The notes under the pieces are model-generated. The model was not told where the DNA came from, did not search any database, and saw only the letters and a program-made list of their open reading frames with translations. The translations under genes were made by a program, and so were the position numbers. From Rhopalosiphum padi (Eukaryota; Arthropoda; Insecta; Hemiptera; Aphididae): a stretch of DNA of 64,000 nt. This document shows positions 27,562 to 39,054 of the stretch, piece by piece. The DNA is taken from assembly GCF_020882245.1 (NCBI RefSeq), contig NC_083599.1, forward strand, positions 72,399,745 to 72,463,744, in the 5' to 3' direction. The first letter of the stretch is position 1, and the number at the start of each line of letters is the position of its first letter.

Positions 27562-30500
27562 TATTTTAATTACACAAAAACTATTTATGTGTTAAATTTT
27601 AATTTTTTTTAAAGCTTATCAAACGATAAGCCTACATCAGCTTAAAAAAATTTTGGAAATTATTAAATAACAGAATTAGTTAAAATAATAAATTGTTATT
27701 ATTATATTAAGTATTGTTTATTCCTATTGATAATAAATGTAAATAAATAATTGCATTATAGATAATGCATCTTTTGCAATAAAAGTAAAAAAACTTGTGA
27801 AATAATAATATTTCAGAAATAATTTATAATGTTAAATATGTAACATGCCTACTATCAAATAGAAAAATTAAGATACCAATAAACATGTTTTATTTTATTT
27901 TATTTGTTTCTTAAATAACTTGAAATAATTATTGGTTCAACGATACATATTTTAGTTAAGAAATACAATATAGGTATAATAGTATAATATTTTTACCAAT
28001 ATGAGATTTTATAAGACTTGTTGGTTCTATGAGCTCTAATTGATTAGATATTCAAGAATATACTTTATAATGTAGCGTGTTTATGTGTACTCATAACTTC
28101 ATATAGTAAATAATTTATTTTTGGATGGTCTTCCTCTTTTTGTTGATTTTTCATAAAGGTATTTAATTTCTACAAAATTTGCTTTGATGTAGATTGTAAC
28201 TGTAAATATTCGGTAGAAAAAATATGTAACTGATTTTTAACTAAGTTGATTTACTTCTTTAAAGTTTTAATGTTTAAACTTAACTCATATTTACTTATTT
28301 TATTTAACTTAATAAGTAAAAAAAAAAGCTAGCCCAGCTATATATTAAATTATAACAGACAAGAAACTAAAAACCACTCGACAAAAATATGAATCAACAA
28401 TTGATCTCAAAACAAAAAAAAAACTTGTAAAAATGCTAATGAAAATCTAATTTTAACCAACGAAATATTTTACTTTACAATGACCAAAAAAAACATTCTT
28501 CAATAAGCAACAAGAATCATGACCAATTAAACTTCGCAAAACTTTTTTTTGTTTGGCACACATAAATTAATATAAAGCTATATTCTTTTAAAAACAGTTG
28601 TAATGTTTATTATAATTTTTGAAGATTTCATAAATATGAATTTCTATTCAACAACAAACATTTGTGTGAATTCAATTTTTCATGAACTAAAATTGCACGT
28701 AGTTCTAAGAATACTTTTAATACAAAAAACAAGACGATATTATTATTGGTTTGGTGGCGTATGATATTCGAATAAAAGTCAAAGAAGAAATTTCTGTTAA
28801 ATATATCAAATATAAGTAAATATACCTTATATAATGACATAATATTTTATATTAAGAACACGCATTGCATTTCCGCTTTCAACATATTTTAATTCATGAA
28901 ATAATATATCTACATCCGAGAAGTTATCTTATATTACATACTTTGACGTAACATGAATATAAAAGTTTGTTATACACAGATTTCCGATTTGTTTAGGGTA
29001 CGTTTTAACGAGATTTTACTTTTCCCGACAACTGAGTAAATAATATATAGAAAGTGTACCAACAGATAATTGAAAAAAAAATATGATAGCAATAAATAAG
29101 GCTTTACTTTGTACCTATCATACAAAAATACATCACTCGGCTATAAACCGTCTTATATTAGTATTATCTTACTGTGTATAGTTTAGTCCACTTGTCCATT
29201 GGATTTATAATATAATTTATCATATCACTGCAGAGTTATAATAATCCTAAAATAGTTTTATCGTCTGTATTAAATACCTATCTGCACTGTAAATTATAAA
29301 TATATTCAAACTTCAATTTCAACAAATACAATAATACGTATTATTATTATACGAGTATTATTGTATTAATAATACAATAGTATAATAGTATTATATGATA
29401 TTAATAATAATACATAACACATGTGATATACATTGAATTTGACAAATAGGTATATTTAATTTTATCATTTTTCTTGATGTTTAGTAGTTGGTAAAATGGT
29501 AAATAATTGTTATTTAATTGAGTTTATTTTTTTGAATTTTCTTGCCCATATCTGATTGGCAACCTAAATTGATTGAAAAAATTAATGCTGATTTAGGGTT
29601 CAAAATTAATCGAAGTGTAGTTTATTAATTAACTATATATTATTGTAAAGTTATGACTTGATAGATAAACATTTTTAAAAAACTGTAGCAGTTTCTATAA
29701 AACTGTGATTTAAAAAAAAAGATTTTATGACTGAAATTGTATAACATTATTGAAAGTCAACATAATTTTCAAAGAATTTTCATAGTAAGTCAATATTATA
29801 TAGACAATAATAAAATATATTATTATATTATTATATTATTATTATTCAACTATTTATCCGTAAAAATTAATTTGAAAATAAAAATTATATCATTTTACTA
29901 GGTCATAACATTTAAGTTTATAACGAATAGTGACTATAGTGAGTAGTAGGCAATCCTATTTCATTTACTACGATCTGCAATCCCATGAAAATGAAAACGT
30001 GTGTTTTATTCATTGAATATTATTATTTATAACAAAACTTTATTAAAAATTAAAATAAAACAAGATGTATAATACATGTAGATACTACATTGATGTCCCA
30101 AACCAGGTTTTTGAGGTAAAATTGAAATTTAAAAAATTCAAGAGGACAAATAAATTTCAAAATATAATTAAAAATCTTCGTATAAAATAATAATGAATAA
30201 ACACAAATATTAAATTATAAATTATTATAGGTAGTAATTTGTAGGTATCTATTTTATCTGGCGGCTTACATTATTATTTGTATATTTTATTAGAACATAA
30301 GAATAAATTTACCTACCAACGTTAAAAAGTGTACATTTTAAATTAATTATTATTAAGTTATTTCTTGTTATTTCTTGTTCTTGGACATTTTTGTGAGTAA
30401 AACTGAAAGTTAATTATCTGATATTATGATAAGAATTCTACTTAGAATATATTTTATAAATTCCATTAATTATTTACCTTCAGTATAAATTTTATTTAGG

Positions 30501-30706
30501 CACGTAGAAACGTTAAATTATTTTATGTCGACTAACTGCATTCGAGACTTTAAAAGAATATTTTTCATGATATTTCAGTCTTTGAAAATGTTTGTTTCTG
30601 ACTAGTGATAATTATTATCGTTTTTTAAGACATTTTATTCAAATTATTTTACTTTCTTGTCGTGGAAATATTTTTTTTTAATTAATAATTTTAATTATTA
30701 TTGCAG
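27061..30706. other. AT-rich non-coding sequence
   Basis: One short stretch after 'ttttttccttcag' at 27395-27500 has an open, protein-like frame (SPITNYNFHHDN) to TAA, too short to call. A (TA)n run lies at 27.54 kb and interleaved AT palindromes at 29.33-29.42 kb. Confidence 0.5.
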
Positions 30707-30818
30707 CTGATGAATACAACACAATAAAGACTGTATTATCTCTAAGAGGTTATTTGAACGCAACTATAAGCAGTGTAGTGGCGCGTGAAGAAGAGTTACT
30801 GAGACTTTCGGGAAATTA
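30707..30818 (+). CDS. Orphan internal exon of an unrecognised gene
   Basis: The acceptor is pyrimidine/T-rich and ends 'attattattgcag'; the donor 'gtaagt' is the perfect consensus. The 112-nt exon is open in one convincing frame: two bases (completing a codon begun upstream), 36 codons from DEYNTIKTVLSLRGYLNATI to ELLRLSGN, then two bases TA. The peptide is helical, with hydrophobic/charged alternation and a mixed codon choice, unlike the AT-rich noise around it. Other exons of the gene could not be placed within the window. If unspliced the next base gives TAG, so a terminal exon is the alternative. The protein family is not recognised. Confidence 0.45.
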
Positions 30819-31812
30819 GTAAGTTTTCGCGGTGGTTGAGTTTGGCGTGTAGTCATTTGCAATGTCATGAAATTACTTTTTCCAAAGATTAAACTTAGAT
30901 AGCTATTGTATTTGAAGAGCGTTGTGTTAAACTGTTAACAGAGTGTATAGTATTGTTCTTACTCCTGTAAGTGAGAACAGTTATTACGTATTATATCTTT
31001 GGATAGACCGGATGAAATATACCCACACAATAATTGAATACATATTACGAAAGTATTCAAATAATATCAGCATGTAAAAATATTTTTGTTTCAATACTTT
31101 TAAGTTCTTGCTTTAATTTGACAAATTGTCAAATTAATCTTATGGTTATTCACATTATGGAACATTAATTTTGAATCCATTGTATGTGACGTATTAAAAA
31201 TATTTATTTTTGAATATGTTCTATTTTTTTTATATACAGGGACTTCCTAACTAAGAGTTTTGTATTATATTTGGCTATTAAATACATGAATTTGAAATAA
31301 TAGATGATGGATCACCCGTTAAGTGTTATTAAAAAAGTAATATTTTTGTATTAGTTTTTAAACTTTTTAAAAATATTAAATAATACTGACAAATATTAAA
31401 AGATTAAATATTAAACACAGTACACTTGTTTTATGAATTACGAATACCAATATTTGACTAATGGCTATAATATTAAACATATTTATTTATTTATTATTAT
31501 TTTAACAGACAAGGCAAATTTTAACATTAGTATATTACTCTAAGCTGAATATGTTATATTATGTAGTTAAATTAACATTGACACATATTTTTAAATACAA
31601 TATTATTTTGGTATTAGCACGTAATTTGATATAAACAATACTTATACTTTTAAATTTTAATCAATAATTATTCTTTATTCATATTATCTATAGTTTTTTA
31701 AAAAAAATTAAGTGAATTAAAAATAAAAAAATATGATGTTTTAAACACCAATTCAAATGTTTAAAGGGTTAAACTTAAGCAATTTGCACACTTAAGTATT
31801 TCATATAAAATA

Positions 31813-31855
<43 letters not shown>

Positions 31856-33634
31856 ACATTAAGACTGAAAAGCGTAAATATTGTATGCTTTTAGAAGTGC
31901 TAAAGATAATTACAATTACGTTTTATGTCGAGCTGAAATAATTTATTGTGATTCTTTAATGTTTCTCGCATTAATGGGTTTGAAAACAGCTATGTAAAGG
32001 CAAGTTTGGGGATTGAATAAATTATATAATTGTGATATAATGATAATTTTTAAATTATAATACTTTACATACTCATTTCTTGTATATAAATTGAAATATC
32101 ATAAAAAATCCATCACACAAAATCGGTTCTGTTGATAGTAAATTTTGTATGTTGCTGTTAGTCAATCGTGTATATTTTCAATGAAAAATATAAAGTAGTC
32201 AAAAGATAACCACAGCATTTTTAATTTAAAAAATCTGTGTTATCAATTAGTTAGGTTTTAGTGATATCGATGAAAAAAAAATTTTATAGTTTATAAATCA
32301 AAGTATTATGTGCTAAAATAACGATTAGATTTATTTATTAAAAATATAATGGACGTTTTTAGGAGGACCTTACCCTAATTCCCTCACCAAAAAAAAAAAA
32401 TAAATAAATAAATAATTAAACCTATTTATGCAAAGTACAAATATATATGTACTTAATATTTTATATGAAAATGATTCTAAGTAAAGTCTTTTTAAGTATT
32501 TATGAAAATGAACAAGAAAACACTAAAGTTAAATTGTATGGATATAATAAAACTTAGTTTCTGACGATTCTGTAAAAGTTGAAATTGAATGTAAATATTG
32601 AATTACTATATTTCTTATTCCAAGTACTTTCTATAATCTCAACTCTATTTTAATTAGATTATCGTAAAAATAATATCAATAATATGAATTTCGTGGTAAT
32701 TTAACATTCAAGTATAAATAAAACTGCTTAGAGATATAAGATTTTTAAATTTTATTTTTTATTGACTGTTTTGCCAATAGAAAGTAAATATTTTATAAAT
32801 ATTTTGATTTGATTTTTTAATTTGTATTAATAATAATTGACTCGTATTTAGAAATATATTTTTTTTCATAATTGGTAATTTTACTTTTACCCCCACCCCC
32901 CTCCTTCACAAAAATATATTCTGCAACAGTGACTATAATTTATCCTAAAATCGATTTAAAAAATACACGACAATTCGAAAAAAAATCGATGATGTGACTT
33001 TTCAAATTCCACGTACTTACAGGCTATATAATATTAGTTAATATAGTACTACCTGCAGTACAGTATTTTACGTATTGATCCTTGGCTCAGTGTACCTACC
33101 TAACGGTGACTGGTGTGGACGGTTTTTACAGTCAGGTGATTTTATAGCAATATGAACATAGTCATTCAATAACTTTGCACGAGGATTCCTAATAATACTG
33201 TAGTGTGTTAGTGTAATTTACACGGAGCTCCGAAGTCGTAAACATTTCCGGAAAGACGTTTTGGTTTAAATGAACGAGGAAAATAAATTCGGTCAGGTGA
33301 AATAACATAAATTTTGATTCAATCGAAGTACGATGTTATACTGTAATACTATCGCACTACATTGAAACTGTGGTGTTTTTTTATTACCTTTCTTATGGTG
33401 TTCTATAATGTTTGCAGTTCTACGCTGTGCCCATTTCTACAATATAAAATACTATCACAGAGCTGACTATGCTGGGTGCGTGTTACTTGCGTCAAAAAAA
33501 AAAAAAAAAAATATATAATTTCCAGTAAATACGACTGGTAAAAAACGTCCAAATAACTCGAATTAAGTAGCAAACAACTACAATATTATTAAGTTTTTAA
33601 AATGTATAAGTAGATTACTTACATGCTGTACCGT
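30819..33634. other. AT-rich sequence between exon candidates
   Basis: (TA)n at 31820-31848. The stretch 33.05-33.50 kb is less AT-rich and contains ATG AAC GAG GAA at 33270 followed by a donor-like 'caggtgaaa', an 9-codon possibility that cannot be supported. Confidence 0.45.
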
Positions 33635-33833
33635 CCCAGGCAAAAATTATTTCCGCCATCAATTAATGTTCCGTCGAGAGACGAACCAAAATAATATGGA
33701 TAAAACTGACGAAGGAGCAATTATAATAAGCAGTGGGAATTTTCGTGATGCAATATCTAAGATTAACTTTTCCAACTTGTTGCCTTTTCCCCTTAAATTG
33801 TTCGCGTATAATCTACGCGTGGCTGCCAAATAA
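33635..33833 (+). CDS. Candidate terminal exon, weak
   Basis: After an acceptor-like 'gctgtaccgtcccag' one frame stays open to TAA at 33831. It runs KNYFRHQLMFRRET, then MDKTDEGAIIISSGNFRDAI and NLLPFPLKLFAYNLRVAAK, and looks more protein-like than chance AT-rich frames. An ATG at 33666 would give 55 residues if it is instead a free-standing frame. No homology is recognised and no matching upstream exon was found, so this remains a candidate only. Confidence 0.25.
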
Positions 33834-36337
33834 AAATGCACTGTTCGACATTGATATATAGGTATTTATTATTTACGAGGAATTTATTAATTTATTCTAC
33901 TATCTTCGAAAATCAAAAAAAAATGTGATCAACTTGGCTTTCGCGTATTACTTTAATCTCGCCTGCCTTGGTTTTCGGTATTTTGTTTTTATTCATCAAT
34001 TATAAGAGACGAGGAACAAATATTTCTGCAATATTATATTATTATGCTCATACCTAAATCATTGATTAATATAATATTGCTCGATTAAAAAACTTCTCTA
34101 ATATAACCAATCAGTGGTTATTTTGAAATAATTACACGAACGAATACGATCCACAGTTTGATTTTTGTGGCCTGATGTCTTTTAGATCGTTCGTTGTCTT
34201 TCAATACTGTTCTCATAGATCATTAAAGCCACTTAAAATACGATGACTTGGTCAAAGCGACATCTTCAAAAACTTGCTGCTACAAGTACAAAAGTTGCAC
34301 TGGACATTTTTCATAGTTTAAAACAAAATTACATGCACACACGCTGCTCTACTATAGTGTCATTAATGAAATTCACTAAACAATTAAAAAAAAATTACGT
34401 AAAAATTCTAAGAAATAAAAATAATATTATAAATTGCAAACAAACGCTATAATACTCTCATTAAAAATTACTTTATTAAAAACAATTAATTGTGTTTCAC
34501 TATATTTATCAATATAAATCTTATTTACGTAGTCCAAGCATTTATTGAGCACACCATGGACATACCTACACGCATGTCCTTGTGAACAGTTTTACAATAA
34601 TTTCGTTTACATTTTTAAACCAGTATTTTGTTAAATTTTAATATCTAATTTCAATGCGTTATTTTATTATGGATAGAGCACAGGACTTGTAGACATTAAA
34701 AATCACCAAATATCAGTTTGAATACCAAAAAAATTGTATTTGTATGCGAGATAAAAAATATAGGTACATAAAGGCTATAGCCTTTATAAAATATGCATTT
34801 TAAAATTAAAAACAAGAATATTTTTATTAATTTTTTGTATTTTATTTAACAGAATTTATTATTTTTAATTTTTTTTATTCGTTCTACGTATTACAAATTT
34901 ACAATTAAATATTAAATTACCGGAAATATGACATTACACATCACTATGTAACCTACACTATTTATTAATAAAATAAATACAAATTAATCATATTGTCTTT
35001 TCGGCAATCTTCAAGCACTTCTATGAAAAACTTGCATCCACGAAAAGTTAGAAACTATATTATAAGATAAAAATTAAAAATACATTTATGTTTTGGTTGT
35101 AATATTTAAAATAAAGACGTCAGTTAAAATATATCTCCGAAAGTATAAAAAAAAAACTCGAAATATACATTTATTTTTTATATGCAAAATAAAATTTCAA
35201 AACAAGCTTTGTGAATGCTTTAAATGTATTAGTTTTGTATTCTGCTATTAATTTTTATAACTGTGAAAAATAAATATGCAATTGCTACAAGTTCACTGCC
35301 CTAATTATGAAGAAAATTAAATTTAAAAATCAGCGCGTTTCGTTATTCTCACTAATGTCTTATGATATCGCTGTATATAATACAATTCATAATATAAAAA
35401 TTAAATAAATTAATACAAATATAACTGATTCATAGTCAAGTTCAGTGTTATAGTGTCTGTTCACTTTGAGCAATTAATGTGGGTCTTACATACATTTGTG
35501 ACACAGACTTCTATATACTACACTAGATAAGGAACTCCTATATTATTTACATTGTTATCAGTGAAACTCGCGTAGTATTGGCTGCCATTTTGTCAGCCGG
35601 CAAAATATTACATTTGTTGTACAAAATGTATTAGGAACAACATCGTTTTTAATGGTAAAATAAATATAATAATAAGTGTAAAATTATTTATTTAAAATAT
35701 TTTTTTTTTAAGCAATATGTTTAAAAATAATAAAATACAATTCAACACAATTGATGTTTACCAAGTAAAATACCATATAAATATATAATACCAACCAAAA
35801 ACCAGGCTTCGACTGATATCGGGCATTCGTTATCTATAGTAGTATGATAGTACTATTTATAATTATGTGATGGCTATATGTATATAATTGTATAAGATTA
35901 GGTTTAGGTAATGTATTAACAATTTAATAAAGAATTTAATATTTATCTGGAAATTTATAGATTGTCTGAAAAAAGAAGAGTTTGAATAAAATATTATCAG
36001 AACAATTACCTACTTGTCGCTGGATATGTCCCCCCAAAATAGTATAAGGATTTATCAAATAAACTATTGGAAGTATGTTCAAATGTTGATAATCATCTAA
36101 TAAATTAAATTTTACTAGGTATTGCCCATAATTTTAATTTTTGTAAATAATAAGTTTTATTTTTACTAAATATAATTTTAATTTTACTTTACATTTTATA
36201 AATAATTAATATTTTAGTTGTAACATATAATGGACTCAAGTATATTCATTATTCAATTATAATAATTATTAAATATTGAATTTTATATGAAATTGTTAAT
36301 ACATTAACTAACCTTAAACAACTATATATAGTAGTGA
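33834..36337. other. AT-rich non-coding sequence
   Basis: A 69-codon frame at 34243-34452 (TWSKRHLQKLAATSTKVALD at its start) has mixed composition in its first half, but no splice, promoter or family support. Confidence 0.5.
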
Positions 36338-36475
36338 TGGGTCGAACCGAACTATCAAACATCTTTTACTGTTCGAAAACACCGATAAGTGACGAATTGA
36401 CGTGCGACCAAATGTAGTATGCGTCAAAATGACGTGCGTCCAAATTACCTCGACCAAATGACGGTACACCGTACA
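36338..36475 (+). repeat. Short repeats built on 'gacgtgcgaccaaat'
   Basis: After 'tagtgatgggtcgaacc' (hAT-end-like), the words 'gacgtgcgaccaaatg', 'gacgtgcgtccaaatt' and 'cgaccaaatgacgg' follow each other at uneven spacing. A degenerate tandem array inside or beside an old element is the simplest reading. Confidence 0.4.
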
Positions 36476-38299
36476 TAAGATATTTTTTCTCCAGATTTTT
36501 TAAAATTAAACATTTAAATAATAGTTTGATGTAGTAAATTATATACTATATTACTTGATGTATTATTTTTGTTTTATTGAAAATGAACAATCTATAAAGT
36601 TATTTTTAAAATATTGTATTTATGTATTTTTTTTTTTTAAATTTGATAAAATTATTTTAAAGATAAAGATAAAGATATATTTGATATAAACTTGATAATG
36701 ATGTGGATTCATTCATTAATATAAAGTCTTTTTTAATACAATGCCAAATTTAAATTTGCATCTAAGTAATTATAACTATGATGACACCGTCAATTTAATT
36801 CGTTAACAGCGGTTAACAATTATGAATTAATACATATTAAATATTAAGAATACTCGAATCCTAAAAGGTATAAATCTCATTTTTTATGAACTAGCTGGTG
36901 TATTGTAATTTATAATATATTACAATTAATAAATAAATTATTTAATTATTTATGTTTAATAATTTAAGCTGATAAAAATATATAAGTAAGTACATTAATA
37001 TTAGTATATTATGTATTTTTTTAAAAATTAAATTTGTTTTTTAATTATATTATTAGAATGTATAATTGTATAAAAATAATAAAATAGAAATAAATAAGAA
37101 ACACAAATTGAAAATTATTAATATAGAATATGCATATTATAAGAAAATATTATGAGAAATTCAAATTAAAAAACTGAACTTTTAAATGAAAAATATTGAA
37201 ATAATTTACAATATGGAATTATTATACATCATATAGTATAATAGTTGTATTATATTTTGTATTTTTCTGTCCCATCGATTGCTGGCTATAAACATACACT
37301 GTATCAATACAACAAAAACATTTTAAACTCAATATTACATTTTATTTGATTATTTTAATCACCAGATCAATACAAAATAATTTATTTACTAACTGATGAT
37401 AATTGTTATTATGAAAATAAATACATATCTTGTACTTGTCGAGTGCCTAAAAATGTCCTCTGGTATCACAAAACAAGTACTTTTTCCAAATATTAATTAA
37501 TATAGACAATCTTAATTATCTACTTTGGCCTTAATGGCTGAACACAAAAAGTAATACAGTAAGCAAATAATACACAAAAATAAATTTATATGAATCATTT
37601 ATTATTAATATTAAAATATAAGCTTTATCTTACCCGTCATAAACTTTAATTACTTACTTAACATAAACATTTTTTTTTGTTTTTTTTTTTTTTTTTTTAT
37701 AGCTTAATTTACAATAACTATTGAGACAATTTTATCAGTCAATTATTATAAGCAAAAAATTATAAAATCATTTTTTTTTTTTGTTCATTATTCATTATAG
37801 TATTTTATGGCTTTACATAAAATCTGCCATAATTATTGAGTTACTTTAATCAGTCAATTATTATAAGCGTAATTAGTGTTTTTAAACATATTGTTGTCTC
37901 AGACTTAAAGTGAAATATAAAAAGAAAAAAATGTATTTAAATCTAAAAAATAGTTAAGTATTCTAAAACAAAAAAAAAAACGTAAAAATTAATTGATAAC
38001 TTTATCAATTACAATAATATTTAAAATGAAATAGTTAAGTCATTTTCCAATAAGCATTATAATATTAAAATACCCATTTACAAGGAATAGATACAATCTC
38101 CGACAAAAAAGGTCGACGCTGCGTTTTTGAGACAAAATTGTATAATAAATTGTAGGTACAATTATTACGACAACTGAAATTTAGATGTAAATATTATAAA
38201 ATAATATTACTGAGAAAAAATTAAAAGTATCGACGAGTAGTAAATATTTTGCATGGAGATTGTACCTGAATAAAATTGACTTTGGCCAATGTATAATTT
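36476..38299. other. AT-rich sequence downstream of the transposase-RING gene
   Basis: Should contain the 3' UTR and poly(A) site of the minus-strand gene, but no clear signal was fixed. A direct repeat of 'cagtcaattattataagc' occurs at about 37736 and 37853. A poly(T) run of over 20 lies at 37.68-37.70 kb. Confidence 0.5.
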
Positions 38300-39054
38300 C
38301 TAAATGCTTGTTTCCAAAACGCGTACAAAAAGTTGTATTTCATCTCTGCAGTATGGACAGGTTTTTAAATCTTGATCACGACACTTTTGACATACCCAAG
38401 TATGCCCACAAGGTACAATTAAGTACTTGCGTTCGTGATCCTTTGAAAGACAGACCATACAAAACCCATGTGTTTCTGAAGACTGATCATCGGTTTCTGG
38501 TGAAGCTGGTGAGTGTACTTTATTGTCAACTGTGCTTTCGAATTCATTTTGTTGTTGTGGTGGTGGTGATGGTGACACTAATTCATTTTGTTGTTGTGGT
38601 GGTGGTGATGGTGACACTAATTCATTTTGTTCTTGTGGTGGTGGTGATGGTGACATTAATTCATTTTGTGGATATAGTGGTGGTGATGGTGCCACTAATT
38701 CTCGGTCAAATTCTGCTATATATTCACGGATAGCGGCACCGGACATTTCAGATATTCGTTCCACCGGCTCAACATCATCAATTCTTATAATGTACATACT
38801 TTGATTAAATGGCCAATTCAATAAAATTTTATCAGTCCAACATTTTAAATGTTCTTCATAACTGTTCAGAGATTCCGAGCACAAAAGTATAAAATCTTTG
38901 ATCATAAGGTTGCCTTCCACCAGTCTATGAGTGTGGGTTCTAATCTTGAAATTGTTGTACATAAGCTCACTTCTAAGACTTTTAGTCGGGATACCTCCCT
39001 GAATAAGCCGATCTGCTTCTGCGAAGTATGTACTATTAAGATTATAAATGGTAC
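38300..39054 (-). other. Exon 8: repeat linker and C-terminal C3HC4 RING finger
   Basis: The acceptor at 39055-39056 is preceded by TTTCGAAC. The exon encodes the last 251 residues. After a helical region comes a linker with four tandem 13-residue units of the type ELVSPSPPPQQQN, then a Ser/Thr/Asp-rich spacer and the RING: CMVC, PCGH, VCQKC and TCPYC supply the eight ligands in C3HC4 order, beginning at residue 587. The spacing and the PCGH...CPxCR wording resemble IAP/MUL1-type C-terminal RINGs. The protein ends 14 residues after the last zinc ligand. Confidence 0.85.

Noticed and set aside
33270..33296. Nine-codon ATG exon followed by CAG/GTGAAA
   Set aside because: Too short, weak donor and poor start context. 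Its phase does not join the 33.6-kb candidate with this donor.
34243..34452. 69-codon frame with basic N-terminal half
   Set aside because: No homology, and the second half dissolves into lysine/asparagine-rich AT sequence.
38260..38804. Plus-strand frames rich in Val or Cys/Gly over the 39-bp repeats
   Set aside because: They are the antisense reading of the RING protein's repeat linker. The minus frame carries the zinc ligands and joins upstream exons in phase.
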